Assembly: GCF_963678635.1 (NCBI RefSeq)
Contig: NC_087068.1
Coordinates: forward strand, 53,840,213-53,904,212
DNA length: 64,000 nt
DNA from: Symsagittifera roscoffensis
Lineage: Eukaryota; Xenacoelomorpha; Acoela; Convolutidae
Direction of reading: 5' to 3'
Shown here in pieces: positions 45,121-56,869 of this stretch (the first letter of the stretch is position 1; each line of letters opens with the position of its first letter). Both the position numbers and the translations under genes were made by a program. Under the pieces are notes generated by a model that did no database searches, was not told the DNA's origin, and saw only the letters and a program-made list of their open reading frames with translations.

Positions 45121-45889
45121 AATAACAAATATATGAACAGAAAGCCTTATCAAAAGAAATTACTTGAAATCATTCGGCTTTTTTCAAAACACATTTTCTT
45201 GGATAACACATTTTTCACTCATTCTCTTTTAGCTCTAAAAATGATATTTAAAGCTGCCGTCAAAAATTGCTAGTTAAAAAGTCGAAATTTGTCTGAAGAA
45301 AAAAAAACCACCCCGAGCACAAATATTCCGTTACTTTCGTTACGAAAGTCGGAACAATAACTAATTCTCTTGATCTTGTTCTCATAGTAAAGTTCAATGA
45401 CAAATCATAATATGCTTAGATAATGAAACTTGGATTGGTTATAAATCAAGCTATCGAATGATTCAGCGATAAATTGTAAAGAAAAATTAAGAATGAACTT
45501 TTCACAGTGAAGCGAAGTTACAATTTGCAAACAGACTCAATTAAACGCAAAAACTTAGCTATCAAATGATTCAGTGATTCTATTAGTCAAAATGTTAGGC
45601 TGCAAAAATGTCTCATACAGTTTTACAACGCTTACTGATCTCAAACTGAACCAGAACGCCAAAAGATTTAAAATCATATTTCATTACTGGATGCAAAATT
45701 ATACAGCAGAAAATTAAAAGTTTAAAGAACTTTCGAAAACATAGGAAGAGCAGTAAAAATTAGCACTGGAAATACTCCTAATCTACTTTTCACATTTTTT
45801 TTATTAGAAAAAAGTAATACTTATAACGGTGAAAACGGCAAAAAAAAGAAACCGATTTCACTTGAGAGCTGGTCTGAATCGAAAATAAT

Positions 45890-45965
45890 CCAGCAACGGC
45901 TAAGGGAATCGAACCCACTATTTGCTTCGAGAACGTCGAACGATTCTGTCATTTGACAAATCGTG
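45890..45965 (-). other. tRNA-like segment, third copy
   Basis: Part of the 1225-bp internal duplication; nearly identical to 44665-44740. Confidence 0.3.
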
Positions 45966-46097
45966 TAACACAAGCGGCACTTTTCATCAATTTACATTAT
46001 CTTCAAACTCAATCATTTATTGCCATTGAAAATTGAGCAAAAGCGCTGCGAAAAAAATGAAAATTAAATTTTCAAGTATACATATTTTGAAACGTCA

Positions 46098-46645
46098 TTA
46101 CGAGGTCAAACTGTGTATTTTGTGAGTTGTAATTCCGCAAAAAAAAGCGCTCCCTTTGTTCTTCTTTTGTTCTTTCATTTTCTTCGATCGTTCCGACAAA
46201 TTTTTAACATGTTTAAGGACTTGTCTCTGGAATCCAGGAACATACAGACACAAGTTTGGCCTCGTAATGATATTCTTTGAAAATTTCACGCTATCGTTCA
46301 AATCACTAAAGATAACACCTGGCTTTCACTTGTAGTTCACCTCTAAAATAACAAATATATGAACAGAAAGCCTTATCAAAAGAAATTACTTGAAATCATT
46401 CGGCTTTTTTCAAAACACATTTTCTTGGATAACACATTTTTCACTCATTCTCTTTTAGCTCTAAAACTGACTGAACCAGGGTATAAGCCCTTACAGTTTC
46501 CGTTACTCTTCAAATGAAGTAGTTTTTGGCTCCAAAAAAGACAAATTTTTGAAAAATGAAAACCATAACGTTTCTTTCCTGATACCCTTTCTAGACATCC
46601 CGGGTTGCCGTTCATAGAAGGCAAACCCTTATCATACAATTTCAT
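46098..46645 (-). pseudogene. Minus-strand ORF remnant of Z, unit 3, second half
   Basis: As in Z copy 1, two stretches remain: 46645-46445 (with N-G-N-C-K-G-L-Y-P-G-S-V-S-F) and 46301-46098 (with C-L-Y-V-P-G-F-Q-R-Q). The first is absent from the first half of the internal duplication, because that half ends at the join. Confidence 0.3.
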
Positions 46646-47875
46646 TTTTCATGCAAATTTTAAAAACTGTTTTAAAGAGTCTTAATACACATTTTTTTAT
46701 GATATAATTGGCTCTTTTGAATGTTTCTGATCATGTAAAAAATGACAAACAATTTTGGATGAAAAAACGCTCATACAATGTTTATGGATGAAAATTGTAT
46801 GATCAGCATTTTGTTATATTTTTTTTTCAAAAATCTCTCTAAAAACTTGTTTTGGTAATTACAAATGAAGTTAATGAAAGCTTTTAATGACAAAGAGCAA
46901 ATTAGCTATCAGCCACTGGATTTTAATTTTGTTCGACAAAATGCTTATCGTTAAAAAGGTAAAACGTTCGTATATGAAAATATACAAGCATTTTTTCTGG
47001 AGAAAAATTAGAAAGTTATAAAAAAAAATGAAATTTTTTTAGGGCAATTTTAAGTGAGTTTAATAGGGGTTATCAGTGATTGAGATTAACTCACTGTCAA
47101 AAAGATAATTTCAGTTTCGGTTGGAAAAAATGCTTATCAAATAGTTTTCAGATATGCATTTTTTCAAAAAAACCCAAATTTGAGGTAAAAAATGCTAAAC
47201 CTTTTTTTGGTGCAAAGATGCTTTTGTGCTCAAGAATAAATTTTATTGAAAATAATTGCATGCAAAATTTGACTTTTTGTGTTTATAACGTAATCCAGGT
47301 TGAGTTTTTGCCCAAGAAATACAAAAATCACAAATGAGTGTTTTTTTGTAACCACGATTTTTATTTTTCTGTTTGATAAGCTAAGATAAAGTCAAATTTG
47401 TAAAAAAAATCAGGCCTATTTTCTCAAACACCAAAGTTTTCAAACTCAATAATATCTAGCCATATACCGAAAGTTACATTTTTTGTATATTATTCCATGT
47501 GAAAATGTTAAAATTAACTTACGTTTATCCAGTTTATCTGCGTGGTAACTGGCAGTTTGTTTCACTCTGGGTTTTCTTATGACAAAAAATCTTTGGCTAG
47601 CTTTTCCGATGAAACGCAAAATTTCAAAAACATTTTTTTTGGATTTTCATTTATGGAAAAAATTCTTATTATTTAATTTCCTTGAACAAAAAATAGTTTT
47701 TGCTATTTATGTAAAAAAATTTGTGAGAAAAAGTATGGCGCAAAACGCTTGTTTTTTAATTCCAAAATGTGGCAAGAAATGTTTTTTATAATTTTTCATA
47801 GTATGGAAAAATGCTTATCTTGCTAGTTTAATAGTACTTTTTTATTGTATGATAAGAATTTTTTGTCAACCCGGG
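46599..47875. mobile_element. Foldback element with CCCGGGTTG ends, copy 3
   Basis: Left end CCCGGGTTGCCGTTCATAG (46599). Right end TTGTCAACCCGGG (to 47875). It contains ATGCTTATC- and GTATGAT-type motifs in both orientations. It is collinear with copy 2 apart from indels, with no transposase ORF. Short frames such as 47080-47337 lie wholly inside it and look non-coding. Confidence 0.75.
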
Positions 47876-50150
47876 ATAATGCCAAATACAAAATGATAAA
47901 ATTAGCACTCATTATTGCAAATCATGGATCTTAATGCACGCGTTCAAAGGTTCCTCATAATTTCGCGCTTTGATTTTCCTTTTTGTCATATCAGTATTGT
48001 CTTTGGGCAGCAATGAAATCACTACAGTGGAAAAATTTAAATTAACCGGACAAAAGGCGCTAAACTTGAAAATTAAAACGCGTTTTCTCAAATTGAGTTG
48101 AGTTTAATTAAAAACTCATGTTGGCAAAACTTGCTTTAGATTTTTAATAGAATTAGTATGGTAAATTTTGCTTTGCGAAATTCGGGCTTAAAATTTTACT
48201 CCAAAAATGGGTCATTTTGACGTTTTTTATTTAATCAAAAATTACGCCAAAACTACTCATTCGATCACAGACTGAATTTTGTTAAAGTAAGCCCCTCACG
48301 TAGGTCAACAAATTTTAAGAAAAGTAGATTCTCCAAAAAAATTGCAAATTGTTTAAAAATTGGTTTTAAATAAAAAAGTTGGTGTTTTATTAAGTAGAAA
48401 CGACTTTTTTTGTCTGTCAAACAAAAGCAAATTAACTAATAAAATGTTTTCGAAGATATACCATTCTTAAATTTATTAGTCTACGTGGCTCACTTTGGTA
48501 TAATTATGTCTGTGATGGGCTGGGTGTTTTGGAGTAATTTTGATTAAGTAGGAGAAGCCAAAATGACCCATTTTCGGGGTAAAACTTTAGGCCCGAATTT
48601 CGCAAAACAAATTACACCATATTAATTCTATTAAGTTTTTAGGCAAATTTTGTCTTCATGAGTTTTCTTCTGAACTCAACCCATTTTGAAAAAAAGCATT
48701 TTAAATTTCAAGTTTTACGCATTTTGTGCGGTTAATTTAAATTAGCACTGTAAGGAACTTCAAAAAAGAGCATTTAGCGGGGCCTGGGAAACTAGACAAG
48801 CAAATTAAACGTGACCAGAAAAAAAATATTTAAAAGAAAAATTAAGTAAGCGCTAAGGAAAGTGAAAGCTATTTTGAATTACTAAAATGACATTTAACAG
48901 CTCAATGAAAATAAACATAGCAAAAAAAACTGAAAATTGACAGGTTTTTAGATTTCAAAAAATTTTCAAAAAAACTATATCATTTATAAATTTTTAAACC
49001 CAAATTAAGAAAAGTGGATAATTACGAAATCTAGGCAAAAATTACACTTTAAAAGTCATTTGCGTTTCTTTCGGGCCGAGGTTTTTCCATTATTGGAGTG
49101 CATAATTTCCCGCATTTTAGCTAAATAATTTGAAGTTTATTTGGTCTTTTGCACATATACTTACTTAACATGCACTCTGATATGTCACGACTCATACATG
49201 CGTATTCTGATGTTGGATTTATTAGCGGACTTATACTCTCCCACATCAAGGATTCGACCCCCTGCCGACCCAAAGGGTCCCCCTTTGTACTAATTTGAGA
49301 TATCCATTTTTGACTGAGCGCTCTAAAAAAACGAAGTCCAAAAATTCAATAAACACGCCTTTTGGCAAGTTTCTTCACAAATTTCCTTGCGGCGCAGAAA
49401 ATTTTGTCAAATTGGGCCTTTATAGTGATTTGGGAGAGCTCCGAAAAATTAATTTGATTGACTTCAAAAAAAAAGTCGACAAATTTTCATTTTTTTTGAA
49501 AATCCACCCCCTCTCAAAAAATTCTAGACCCCCTCGTTGAAAATATAGAAATGTGATCAGAAAGTTTAAATTGAACACCATGCTATTTGTATAACAATGT
49601 CAGAACCAAGATTTTTTTTAAAAACAGAAATCAAAACTCGGTGGCAAGGAGAAAAACTCTGAACTAAAAGTTAAAATCAGAAGTCTACCTCAAAAAGGGA
49701 CCAACGGTAAACATTTTCATTGCACAAACGAGTCTACACTTTGAAAACACATGCGAAAAAGCAAAAACAAAGCTCTAGAGGCAAGAAGGGAAACATGCAA
49801 GAAAACTCAGAATTTGGCCTGAAAATTATTCCAATTGAACACAGAGGCCTGGCGGAGCTTCGCAAGACTTGCAATGCAAACAAAACACAGGCGGCATAAG
49901 ATAATGAATGAAAAATTTAGACACTTAAAAAAACCTGAAAAGTTAGGTTGAAAAAATTACTTGACAAAATAAAAATTGAACAAACTAATTACAGCTTCAA
50001 AAATTTTATGTTTATCCGATGAAGTTCTTCATAAACAACCTTTGAAAATTGGAAATGATTTATCGAGCGGCAAAAATGAAAACTTTTTGGTCTAAACCTG
50101 TTCAGACGAAAACAAAACTGTTGTCATAAAAATTTTCATAAGTTTTCAAA
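47876..50150. repeat. Macro-array block Y, copy 3 (no gene)
   Basis: The most diverged Y copy. It has an extra segment of about 460 bases near 48215-48680 compared with the other two, in which part of the neighbouring sequence appears in inverted orientation (AAAATGGGTCATTTTG / CAAAATGACCCATTTT). Confidence 0.7.
48205..48575. repeat. Inverted repeat within Y copy 3
   Basis: AAAATGGGTCATTTTGACG near 48205 and its near reverse complement CCAAAATGACCCATTTTC near 48556 flank about 340 bases absent from the other Y copies. The flanks also pair imperfectly. This looks like a foldback insertion. Confidence 0.5.
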
Positions 50151-51407
50151 ATTTTTACGACCCATCCAAACTGAAACACATAAACGCATACGGGTATATT
50201 TTGCCCTCAAAATTATGCAATATACGTGGATTACGTCGATAAACATAAACTGAAACTGTTTGATGATTTCATAAAAATCAGACAATAGTAAAAATTGTTT
50301 CAATTGGAATATAAACTAGGTTTCAAAAAGTAAGCAAATAAAAAACTTTTCAGATAAAAAATGACGTTTCAAAAAGAAAACGGAAAATGAACAGGCAGAA
50401 ACTAGGACAAAAACCACTTTTTGAAAAGGGAATTACAAACCGAAACGGGCTTCAATTAATAACAATTTAAATCATGGTAGTTTCCAAGAAAATGAGCAAG
50501 TCAGAAGATGAATGAGTTCTATGAACAAAATTATTAACGGGAAAAAGTCTGGTACCCGATTGCAATACCGTTCGTATCGCTAGAGTAAAGACAAGTACTT
50601 AAAATTATAAGGTGCACTTTGCTAATACAAGCAACAAAATTGCAAAAGGCAGCTCCTAAAAAGCTTTCAAAAAACTTGAATAGAAAAATCAAAAATTAGC
50701 GATTCAAATTCAAATTCAACAATAAAAAAAACATTGTCTCACACAAGAGCGAAAAACTAAAAAATCAAATAAAGATAAACTGTGAAAAAAACACTTTCGC
50801 CATTCTTAAGCGAGAATCAAAACCCAAACTAGTGATTAACGGTCTACGGTGGTCTCATCTGCGCTATGGTTGCTTGACAATCGTCAAATATTTGCCACCA
50901 ATTTAACATATATGAATACAGAAGCAAAACTGCCCTTCGCAAACACTTGCGAGAACACGACCAAGAAGTAGCTCTATCAAGTGAAATATATGTGACATTA
51001 TACTGCTGCCCCATCCTACAGATTCAAAAATGCCACCAAAAGTAGTACTTTTATTCGCGACTTAGGTTAGAAAAAGAGAATGTTGTTACTAAAACACTTT
51101 GCTTCGCGAGAGTAAAAAAAGGTTATTTCACAGTAAATCCAATTCCATTATATTTTTTGAGGCCGTTTTTTGATGGTAAATCAAACCTCAGTAAAAATGA
51201 TACTAAAATTATTATTTTTTGAATTGACAATGACTCGAAAACCGAAAACCGAAAAATAGCTGCCGGTACAAAACCCAAGCTTGGAATCATTCCTACTTGC
51301 TTCAGTTAACTTCAGTTATTGTTGCAGAACTCAAATTTCTCAAGTTACTTTTAAATCCTTTTTAAAGCAGATAACAGATGCTTTGAAATCCTAATGCTGC
51401 AGACCGT
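50151..51407. other. No gene recognised
   Basis: Single-copy spacer between the macro-array and the 8-kb duplication. At 50921-50985 it shares a diverged hairpin-motif phrase (AAACACTTGCGAGAACACGACC) with 52690-52740. Confidence 0.45.
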
Positions 51408-51552
51408 AAATATAGCACACATGCCACCAAATGAACGCCTTTATTTGCGAATTTGGTTGTCTAATTCTCTTGTGTAAATAGAACGGGTAAAATTTATGAA
51501 ATAAGACAGCATTTTGCTTTGAGAAAACTTCAAGTTTCAAATTTAAAAGAAA

Positions 51553-51630
51553 AACAAGACTGCTCGTATCAGGGCGAAAACCTGAGTGTCCCAACTGCCT
51601 TTTAAGTTTTATGGAGCAGTATTAACATAA
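51553..51630. repeat. Dispersed CGTATCAGGGCG module
   Basis: A module of roughly 80-100 bases built around GACTGCTCGTATCAGGGCG, then CCAACTGCCTTTTAAG and TATGGAGCAGTATTAACAT. Other copies are at about 31660, 32005, 36155, 36405, 43275, 43620 and 59557. It is independent of the block borders, so it was probably a small mobile repeat. Confidence 0.6.
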
Positions 51631-51996
51631 AAAAATTAAATGTAATAAAATAAAAAGAAAAAAAGTTTTCCAAAGTTTAAAATTTTTAAAATTAAATCAT
51701 CCCCCTAAAACAATAGGGCGCAGAAAAAGCTTATTCGGGTGGTTTTGACATAAGCGAGAATTTGACACTCATAAATATGCACAAGCGAGCGTGCCAAAAT
51801 AGCGTTAAATTGCAAGCCTAGAAATAACAATTTTGTCGGACATTTTTTCATCGTTCTTACACTTGAGTGTCGACGCCCTGAGCCAAATGGAAAAATATAT
51901 ATTTTACATGAGACCAGTGTTGCTGAAGTTTTGAAGTTCTGAAGGTTGCATTTTGTCCATTTGCTACTCTAAATTCTGCGCTTTTTCACGTATATA

Positions 51997-52050
51997 TAAT
52001 GGTTAAGAGCGCGCCTTGTTCCAGTGCGGCGATTTCAAATCCTGTTTTCC
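51997..52050 (+). other. tRNA-like segment (box A and degenerate box B)
   Basis: ATGGTTAAGAGCGC resembles a tRNA D-arm/box A. GATTTCAAATCC, 26 bases on, resembles box B. No acceptor stem pairs. It may be a decayed tRNA or a SINE head. It is copied at 60001-60054. Confidence 0.3.
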
Positions 52051-53740
52051 AACCGTAATTTTTTAGACATTTAAAGAAGCTGGGAGTTTTTCCGGTCGTC
52101 GTTTTTCCTTCAGAATATTATTGACTTCTTAACTAGCCTGTTTAATGGACTTTTTAAAAAGCTCAAGCAGCTCAAAAAGAGGACATTTTTTAATCAGCGA
52201 TTTTTTTGGAGTTTTATGGATTTTGGGGGTTGTCATTTTGGCATAATTAATTTGCGGAAAATTTCCAATTTTCTATCTTTTTTCAAATTTCTAGGCAGAG
52301 ACTTATTTCAGCTCAGAAAGCATTACAAGTCGAAATGAGGTCCGCTAAGTGGTGTGATCAAAATTTTATGTATTTTATCAGTTTACTTAGCCTGTGTAAT
52401 TTTAAAAAAATTGAATGAATATAATATCGATGAACAAAAACGAATCATATAATGATTGAGTGATTCTGATTTTGATCAGGTACTGCAAACAGAAAAAGTG
52501 CATTGATTTGAGAGCAGAAATGAAGCTTGAACATGGCAATATAAACAGTCGAAAGTAAGAAGTTAAATTCTCTAAGCAGAGTAAAAAACATGCATAAGAA
52601 ATGAGCTCTTTTTTCATAAATTTCTCTTCATGCGAAAAATCTTTTTTTTGAACATCAGAGAAAAATTTACAGTCTTTAACGCAGAGGCGAAGCTGCGCTT
52701 CGCAAACACATGCCAGAACATGACCAAAAAGCAGCTCTTTCAAGTGAAATAAGAAGACGTAGAAACATGCCTTGGATTAGCAAAAAGTCGGCTACGTTTC
52801 GTATTTGAATCTGCGGCCTAGCAAATTTGAGTCTAACGAACTACACACGCAGCCACAAATACTGAAAAATCTTCAAAAACTAGCCACCAATAATGCAGTT
52901 TGATGCCAGAAACTAGCCACCAAAAACGCAGTTCGATGCCAAATCGATGCAGCAAAATAGGCACCAAATACAAAAAGAATCATTTTGCATGTAATAATTT
53001 GGGAAGCATATGCATTATGCATTAAAAAATATGCAATTCAAAAAAATTGCGTTGGGCTTATAGCTCCTACCTTTTCGGCCACTCATGTCATGTTTTAGAG
53101 GGGGTTAAGGAAAGGTATTTTACGACCACTTCAAAAAAATGGGAGGGTTAAAGGGAGGGATTTTAGCGACCACTTGCAAAATTTGGCTACATGTTTGGTA
53201 AACTTTGCACAAGAAAAAATTTTAAATGATTTGAAAAAAAAACATACCCACATCACAGAATTGCGGAGTTGACGATTAAATAAAAAATAAGTAATAAACA
53301 AAAAAGGGTAAAAGATATGTAGTACAAAACGGAATGCATGGAAGGAGAAAAAGGAATGTGAGCAAGGTGTTGGAAATGAAGAACTGATGCACAAGGATGT
53401 TCACAGAAGCCTTAGTCAAGTTTCACATTCAATCTTGCATTCAAGGAGCTCCAGCAGCTGGTTACTGCGTTCACTAGTCCAGCCACCGGAAGGGAGTAGA
53501 GTACGCGTCTCACTTCATCGGCGAGTTGTTCCAAATCGCTCTGTGTGGTCAACGTTCAACCGGAATCACTACGCAAACATACAAGCGTTACACCCTTCAT
53601 AGCCAACGCTTAAGAAGAAATTAGATGCCCAGCTAAGAACCGGATGATGACCATCTGTGTCCTCATCCCCACACAACAGCAATCCTCCCAACATCACAGA
53701 TTCGGTATGCTCAACTGGAAAATTCATACTGAAACAAAAA
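52051..53740. other. Unit 1, left part: no recognised gene
   Basis: Contains the hairpin motif at 52687-52702 and an ORF-like minus frame (52743-52402) that is kept in unit 2 only through recent duplication. A GC-richer patch at 53390-53700 has a plus-strand frame of 71-86 residues with no recognisable domain; unit 2 extends it past a TAG (TAG to CAG). Confidence 0.4.
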
Positions 53741-53794
53741 AATTAAATTACAAGGTGATGAAAAAGTAACTGAAAACACCTGAAACAGTTAGAA

Positions 53795-54420
53795 TTGGAA
53801 AAACCAAGAAAAAAAATAAAGAAGAACAAATTACACGAAATAATTTTAATGGGAAGTTGGCACACTGACGATTTTGATAAAGAAAATTTATCGTTCACAG
53901 TTTCTTCTGCCAGAGTCAGATCAAAAAACAAATATTTTTCAGAATCGACATGTAGTATTAATCACGAGGTGGGAAGAAATTGCAAATAAAGAATTTTGCC
54001 AAAACTGTGTAGAGAAAGTTTATTTGAATGAGCTTTTACAAATAACGTGGTGTGTCTACGCAAAACAGAAATATGGAAAAGCGGTTGATCTGAAGATAGC
54101 TTCTTATGCACACATATTTGACTTTTCGTTCGACTTCGACACTATGCTGATTGAAAATGGGTGGAGCAAAAATTTCGGCTTTGTTTCAACAAAATTTCGT
54201 ATTAATAAAAACTACCGGTTAACGAGATAAAGACATCAGAATGTGGTATCTACATGGTTATTATTACTTCCACCGGCTTGAAACTCAGCAGGTTCGAATA
54301 GTCTTGGAAAAGTAAAAATTGAAATTGGAAAAACGTAGATTTACTTCAAGGGACTTGGAAATCGTTCATGAATTTTGCTTCACTGTGAAAAAAACCTATC
54401 GGGAAAATTTTTTCTAGCTA
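53795..54420 (+). pseudogene. Decayed ORF of unknown function, unit 1
   Basis: Unit 2 keeps this ORF open for 144 residues (61796-62230). Here one extra T near 53937 shifts the frame, so it is seen as two overlapping pieces. The product is Lys-rich at its start, then has H-V-V-L-I-T-R-W-E-E, C-Q-N-C (a possible metal-binding pair), L-L-Q-I-T-W-C-V-Y-A-K-Q and D-F-S-F-D-F-D-T-M-L. After a stop it continues in another frame through Y-L-H-G-Y-Y-Y-F-H-R-L and T-S-R-D-L-E-I-V-H-E-F. I recognise no family. It lies upstream of the DxEG ORF on the same strand. Confidence 0.35.
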
Positions 54421-54599
54421 CATGTTCTCTGTTTTTCTTTTCTAGCGAAAATAATTAAAATTAGGATGTAGCGATCAATCTTGAACTATAAGAAGATCTT
54501 ATTGGCATAGATGATTCTTCATTGGAAAAAAAAACATTATTGAAATATTCAGAAATATTACAACTGCAAGCAATTTTACATGATGCCGCAGGTTTTGTA

Positions 54600-55700
54600 C
54601 ACGAAGTTTATAACAGTGGTCCTACTTACTGCTAAATGCTTCCCAGGAAACGTTACAACAGTCTGATTGGTCTTCTGAGTGGTATAACGTTCCGTTTGTT
54701 CGTCAAACTAATGAGACTAGAACTGTATCAATCATTAGAATGTTGAGTGAGCGGTCAATCGTGCTAGACTTGGAAGGAAGTCGCCTTAGAAAAAATACTT
54801 TTATAATTAAGGAATCAGCCATTACCGGATTATAGCGACTGTCCAATTTTCTACCTCCAGTCTTTTTCAACTCACTTCCAAAACCTGAACAAAAAGCATA
54901 CAATTGGTTACCAAGTTTTTGGCACAAAAACCTCTGGAAAACGGTGACTAATTATGTTTGAACTTCACTCAATTAATTCAAAGATTTAGTTTGAAAAATC
55001 CTAACGCCGTATTTTACGCCAAAGGGAAACAGAAGACTGAACTTCTTGCAAAAAAGCTGTTTCGAAAAAGTGAGAATCTTGAATTGGTTGCCCGAGATCT
55101 GAAAAATTACATTTCAAGAAATCTTGCAACAGACATTTACATCATCGAAACTCCAGGAATCACTGCGCCCTGAAAAAAACATCTTTCATGACTGCTTGAA
55201 AAAGATCAACAACGAGATACCAGCAAAAATGGAGACGTATCTATCTCCAAATTCAATAATAAGTGCTTGGTTGAATCCGGAGAGTGACATCAGAATTTTT
55301 TTGACCAGAATAGAAAAAACTGTTTGCCGAGGTCACGTGGTTTGTCGGAAAGAACAAGTTGCTCTTTCAGGAGAAAAATTGTCCTTTTTAGAAAAACTTT
55401 TCCCGGTGATTGACCAACTCGTCTATTTGAAACGATACAAATATATTCCAAACATCAGCCAGCAAACTAGGAGTTTATCTTCCCAGGCTACTCTTAGTAC
55501 CCAAACATCATCCCAAAATTCAAATAGATCTCAGCAGCAGTGATTACCTGTGGATGTTCAGAAATTAGTAAACGAAAACTCTGTGAAGAAATTTGTATTT
55601 CATGCAAAAACTGTCCCAGTCAATTATGTAGTAGAAATTTATGACAATGTCAACGACATAACTAATTATTATACAGGTTATACTCGATACGAGATTTTTT
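54600..55700 (+). pseudogene. DxEG ORF, RNase H-fold-like family (tentative), unit 1
   Basis: The block M-L-S-E-R-S-I-V-L-D-L-E-G-S-R-L (54740-54787), then F-I-I-K-E-S-A-I and P-K-P-E-Q-K-A-Y-N-W-L (54810-54912), and in another frame V-F-Y-A-K-G-K-Q-K-T-E-L-L-A (55009-55050), recalls a DxEG...KE...VKGxEK family common in invertebrate repeat-rich DNA. I think, without being able to check, that it has an RNase H/DnaQ-like fold. Further stretches are 55124-55543, ending in a Ser/Gln-rich run, and 55550-55700, running into the assembly gap. Stops at about 54833 and 54958 and several frame changes show decay. The Asp and Glu of DxEG are kept in both units. Confidence 0.35.
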
Positions 55701-55900
55701 NNNNNNNNNNNNNNNNNNNNNNNNNNNNNNNNNNNNNNNNNNNNNNNNNNNNNNNNNNNNNNNNNNNNNNNNNNNNNNNNNNNNNNNNNNNNNNNNNNNN
55801 NNNNNNNNNNNNNNNNNNNNNNNNNNNNNNNNNNNNNNNNNNNNNNNNNNNNNNNNNNNNNNNNNNNNNNNNNNNNNNNNNNNNNNNNNNNNNNNNNNNN
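55701..55900. other. Assembly gap (200 N)
   Basis: Exactly 200 N, so probably a placeholder of unknown true length. Unit 2 shows that the next sequence should finish the preceding frame and enter a TA microsatellite, which would explain the failed assembly. Reading frames drawn through the N run have no meaning. Confidence 0.95.
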
Positions 55901-56830
55901 CAATTCCATAGAACAAAAAACCGCAATTATCATACTTGAACCGCTTAAGACCCCTAAACTCAACAACAACAACAAGAACAACAGCAACAGCAACTGATCC
56001 CAGAGTCATACAAACCCCTGAAACACCTATCATTGGTACAGCAGAAAAAAATCAACAGGAACAAGCACTCCTTCTCACTGAATATGAAGGAAGTGAACTG
56101 GAAACAAGCACAGAGCTTAGTGAGGCTTTATCCACTGAACGTATTAAAATACCATTACAATTCATGGACACAAACAAACATAAGCGAGCGCAAAAAAAGT
56201 TCTGGAAATTATAAAAAAAGTCAGAGCGAGTCATAATAAACAAAAAAAAATCTTTTTTTTGTTTTTAAAATTCGAACCGGTCTTAAGGCGTCTGTTTTTT
56301 TTTGTATGATATACAACAACAAATTAAAAAAGTGTACAACCCTGATTTCATACTGAATTTGAGGTGTCTCAAATTTGACGAACAGATGGTAATGAACAAG
56401 TATGACAAGTCGCGGTTCAGTCGAATACTACGGAACAAGCTCAACATAATCAAGTAGCCGAAGTCCCACAAATTCACCTTCAACGGGTAGAGTTAAAGTT
56501 TCTCTCAAAAAACGTCAAAAAATTCCGGCTCAGAAAGCATTGAAAGACGCAGAACCAGAAAGACTGTCGCAGACAGTGAAAGAGAAAGGGCCGTGCAAAA
56601 AGCCAAATGCGAGGAAGGAGAAGAGAAAGACTCTGAATCCTACGGAATGCCGGATAACAATTCAAGTTCTGCAATGACAGAAACGACGAAGACGAAAACA
56701 AAAATTGGCAAGATTACACCGGCTGAAGAAAAAAATATTAAAAACCAAACTTACAAGTAAAGGTTCAGAATTATTTGGCAGTGTAAGTCAAGTGACAACT
56801 TTTACTTACAGAGCCTGAATAGCCAAAATA
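55901..56830 (+). other. Polinton 5' region with low-complexity basic fragments
   Basis: Fragments in several plus-strand frames are rich in Asn/Gln (AACAACAACAACAAG repeats near 55961) and in Lys/Arg (near 56500-56700, K-K-R-Q-K-I-P-A-Q-K-A-L-K). A basic region often lies at or before the N-terminus of Polinton integrases, but no zinc-binding motif is visible. It may also belong to the preceding decayed ORFs. Confidence 0.25.
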
Positions 56831-56869
56831 TCGAGCAATTCGTCGACGCGTCTCAAATTGATAGCCTAT

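Larger units (their letters stand above)
43701..46598. repeat. Macro-array block Z, copy 2, with 1225-bp internal tandem duplication
   Basis: 44016-45240 is repeated at 45241-46465 with very few differences. The duplication joins within an ACTGA/AATGATATT context near 45240, and both halves carry the tRNA-like segment and the minus-strand ORF remnant. Confidence 0.85.

Noticed and set aside
52402-52743. A 113-residue minus-strand ORF (also at 60406-60747)
   Set aside because: It overlaps the GCGAAGC hairpin motif, is rich in Phe/Leu as expected from AT-rich DNA, and is found in both units only through the 8-kb duplication.
53387-53602. A small host exon in the GC-richer patch
   Set aside because: The frame ends differently in the two units (TAG against CAG), the amino acid changes look neutral, and no domain or splice signals define it.
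55565-55993. Reading frames running through the N gap
   Set aside because: They exist only because N was translated as an unknown residue.
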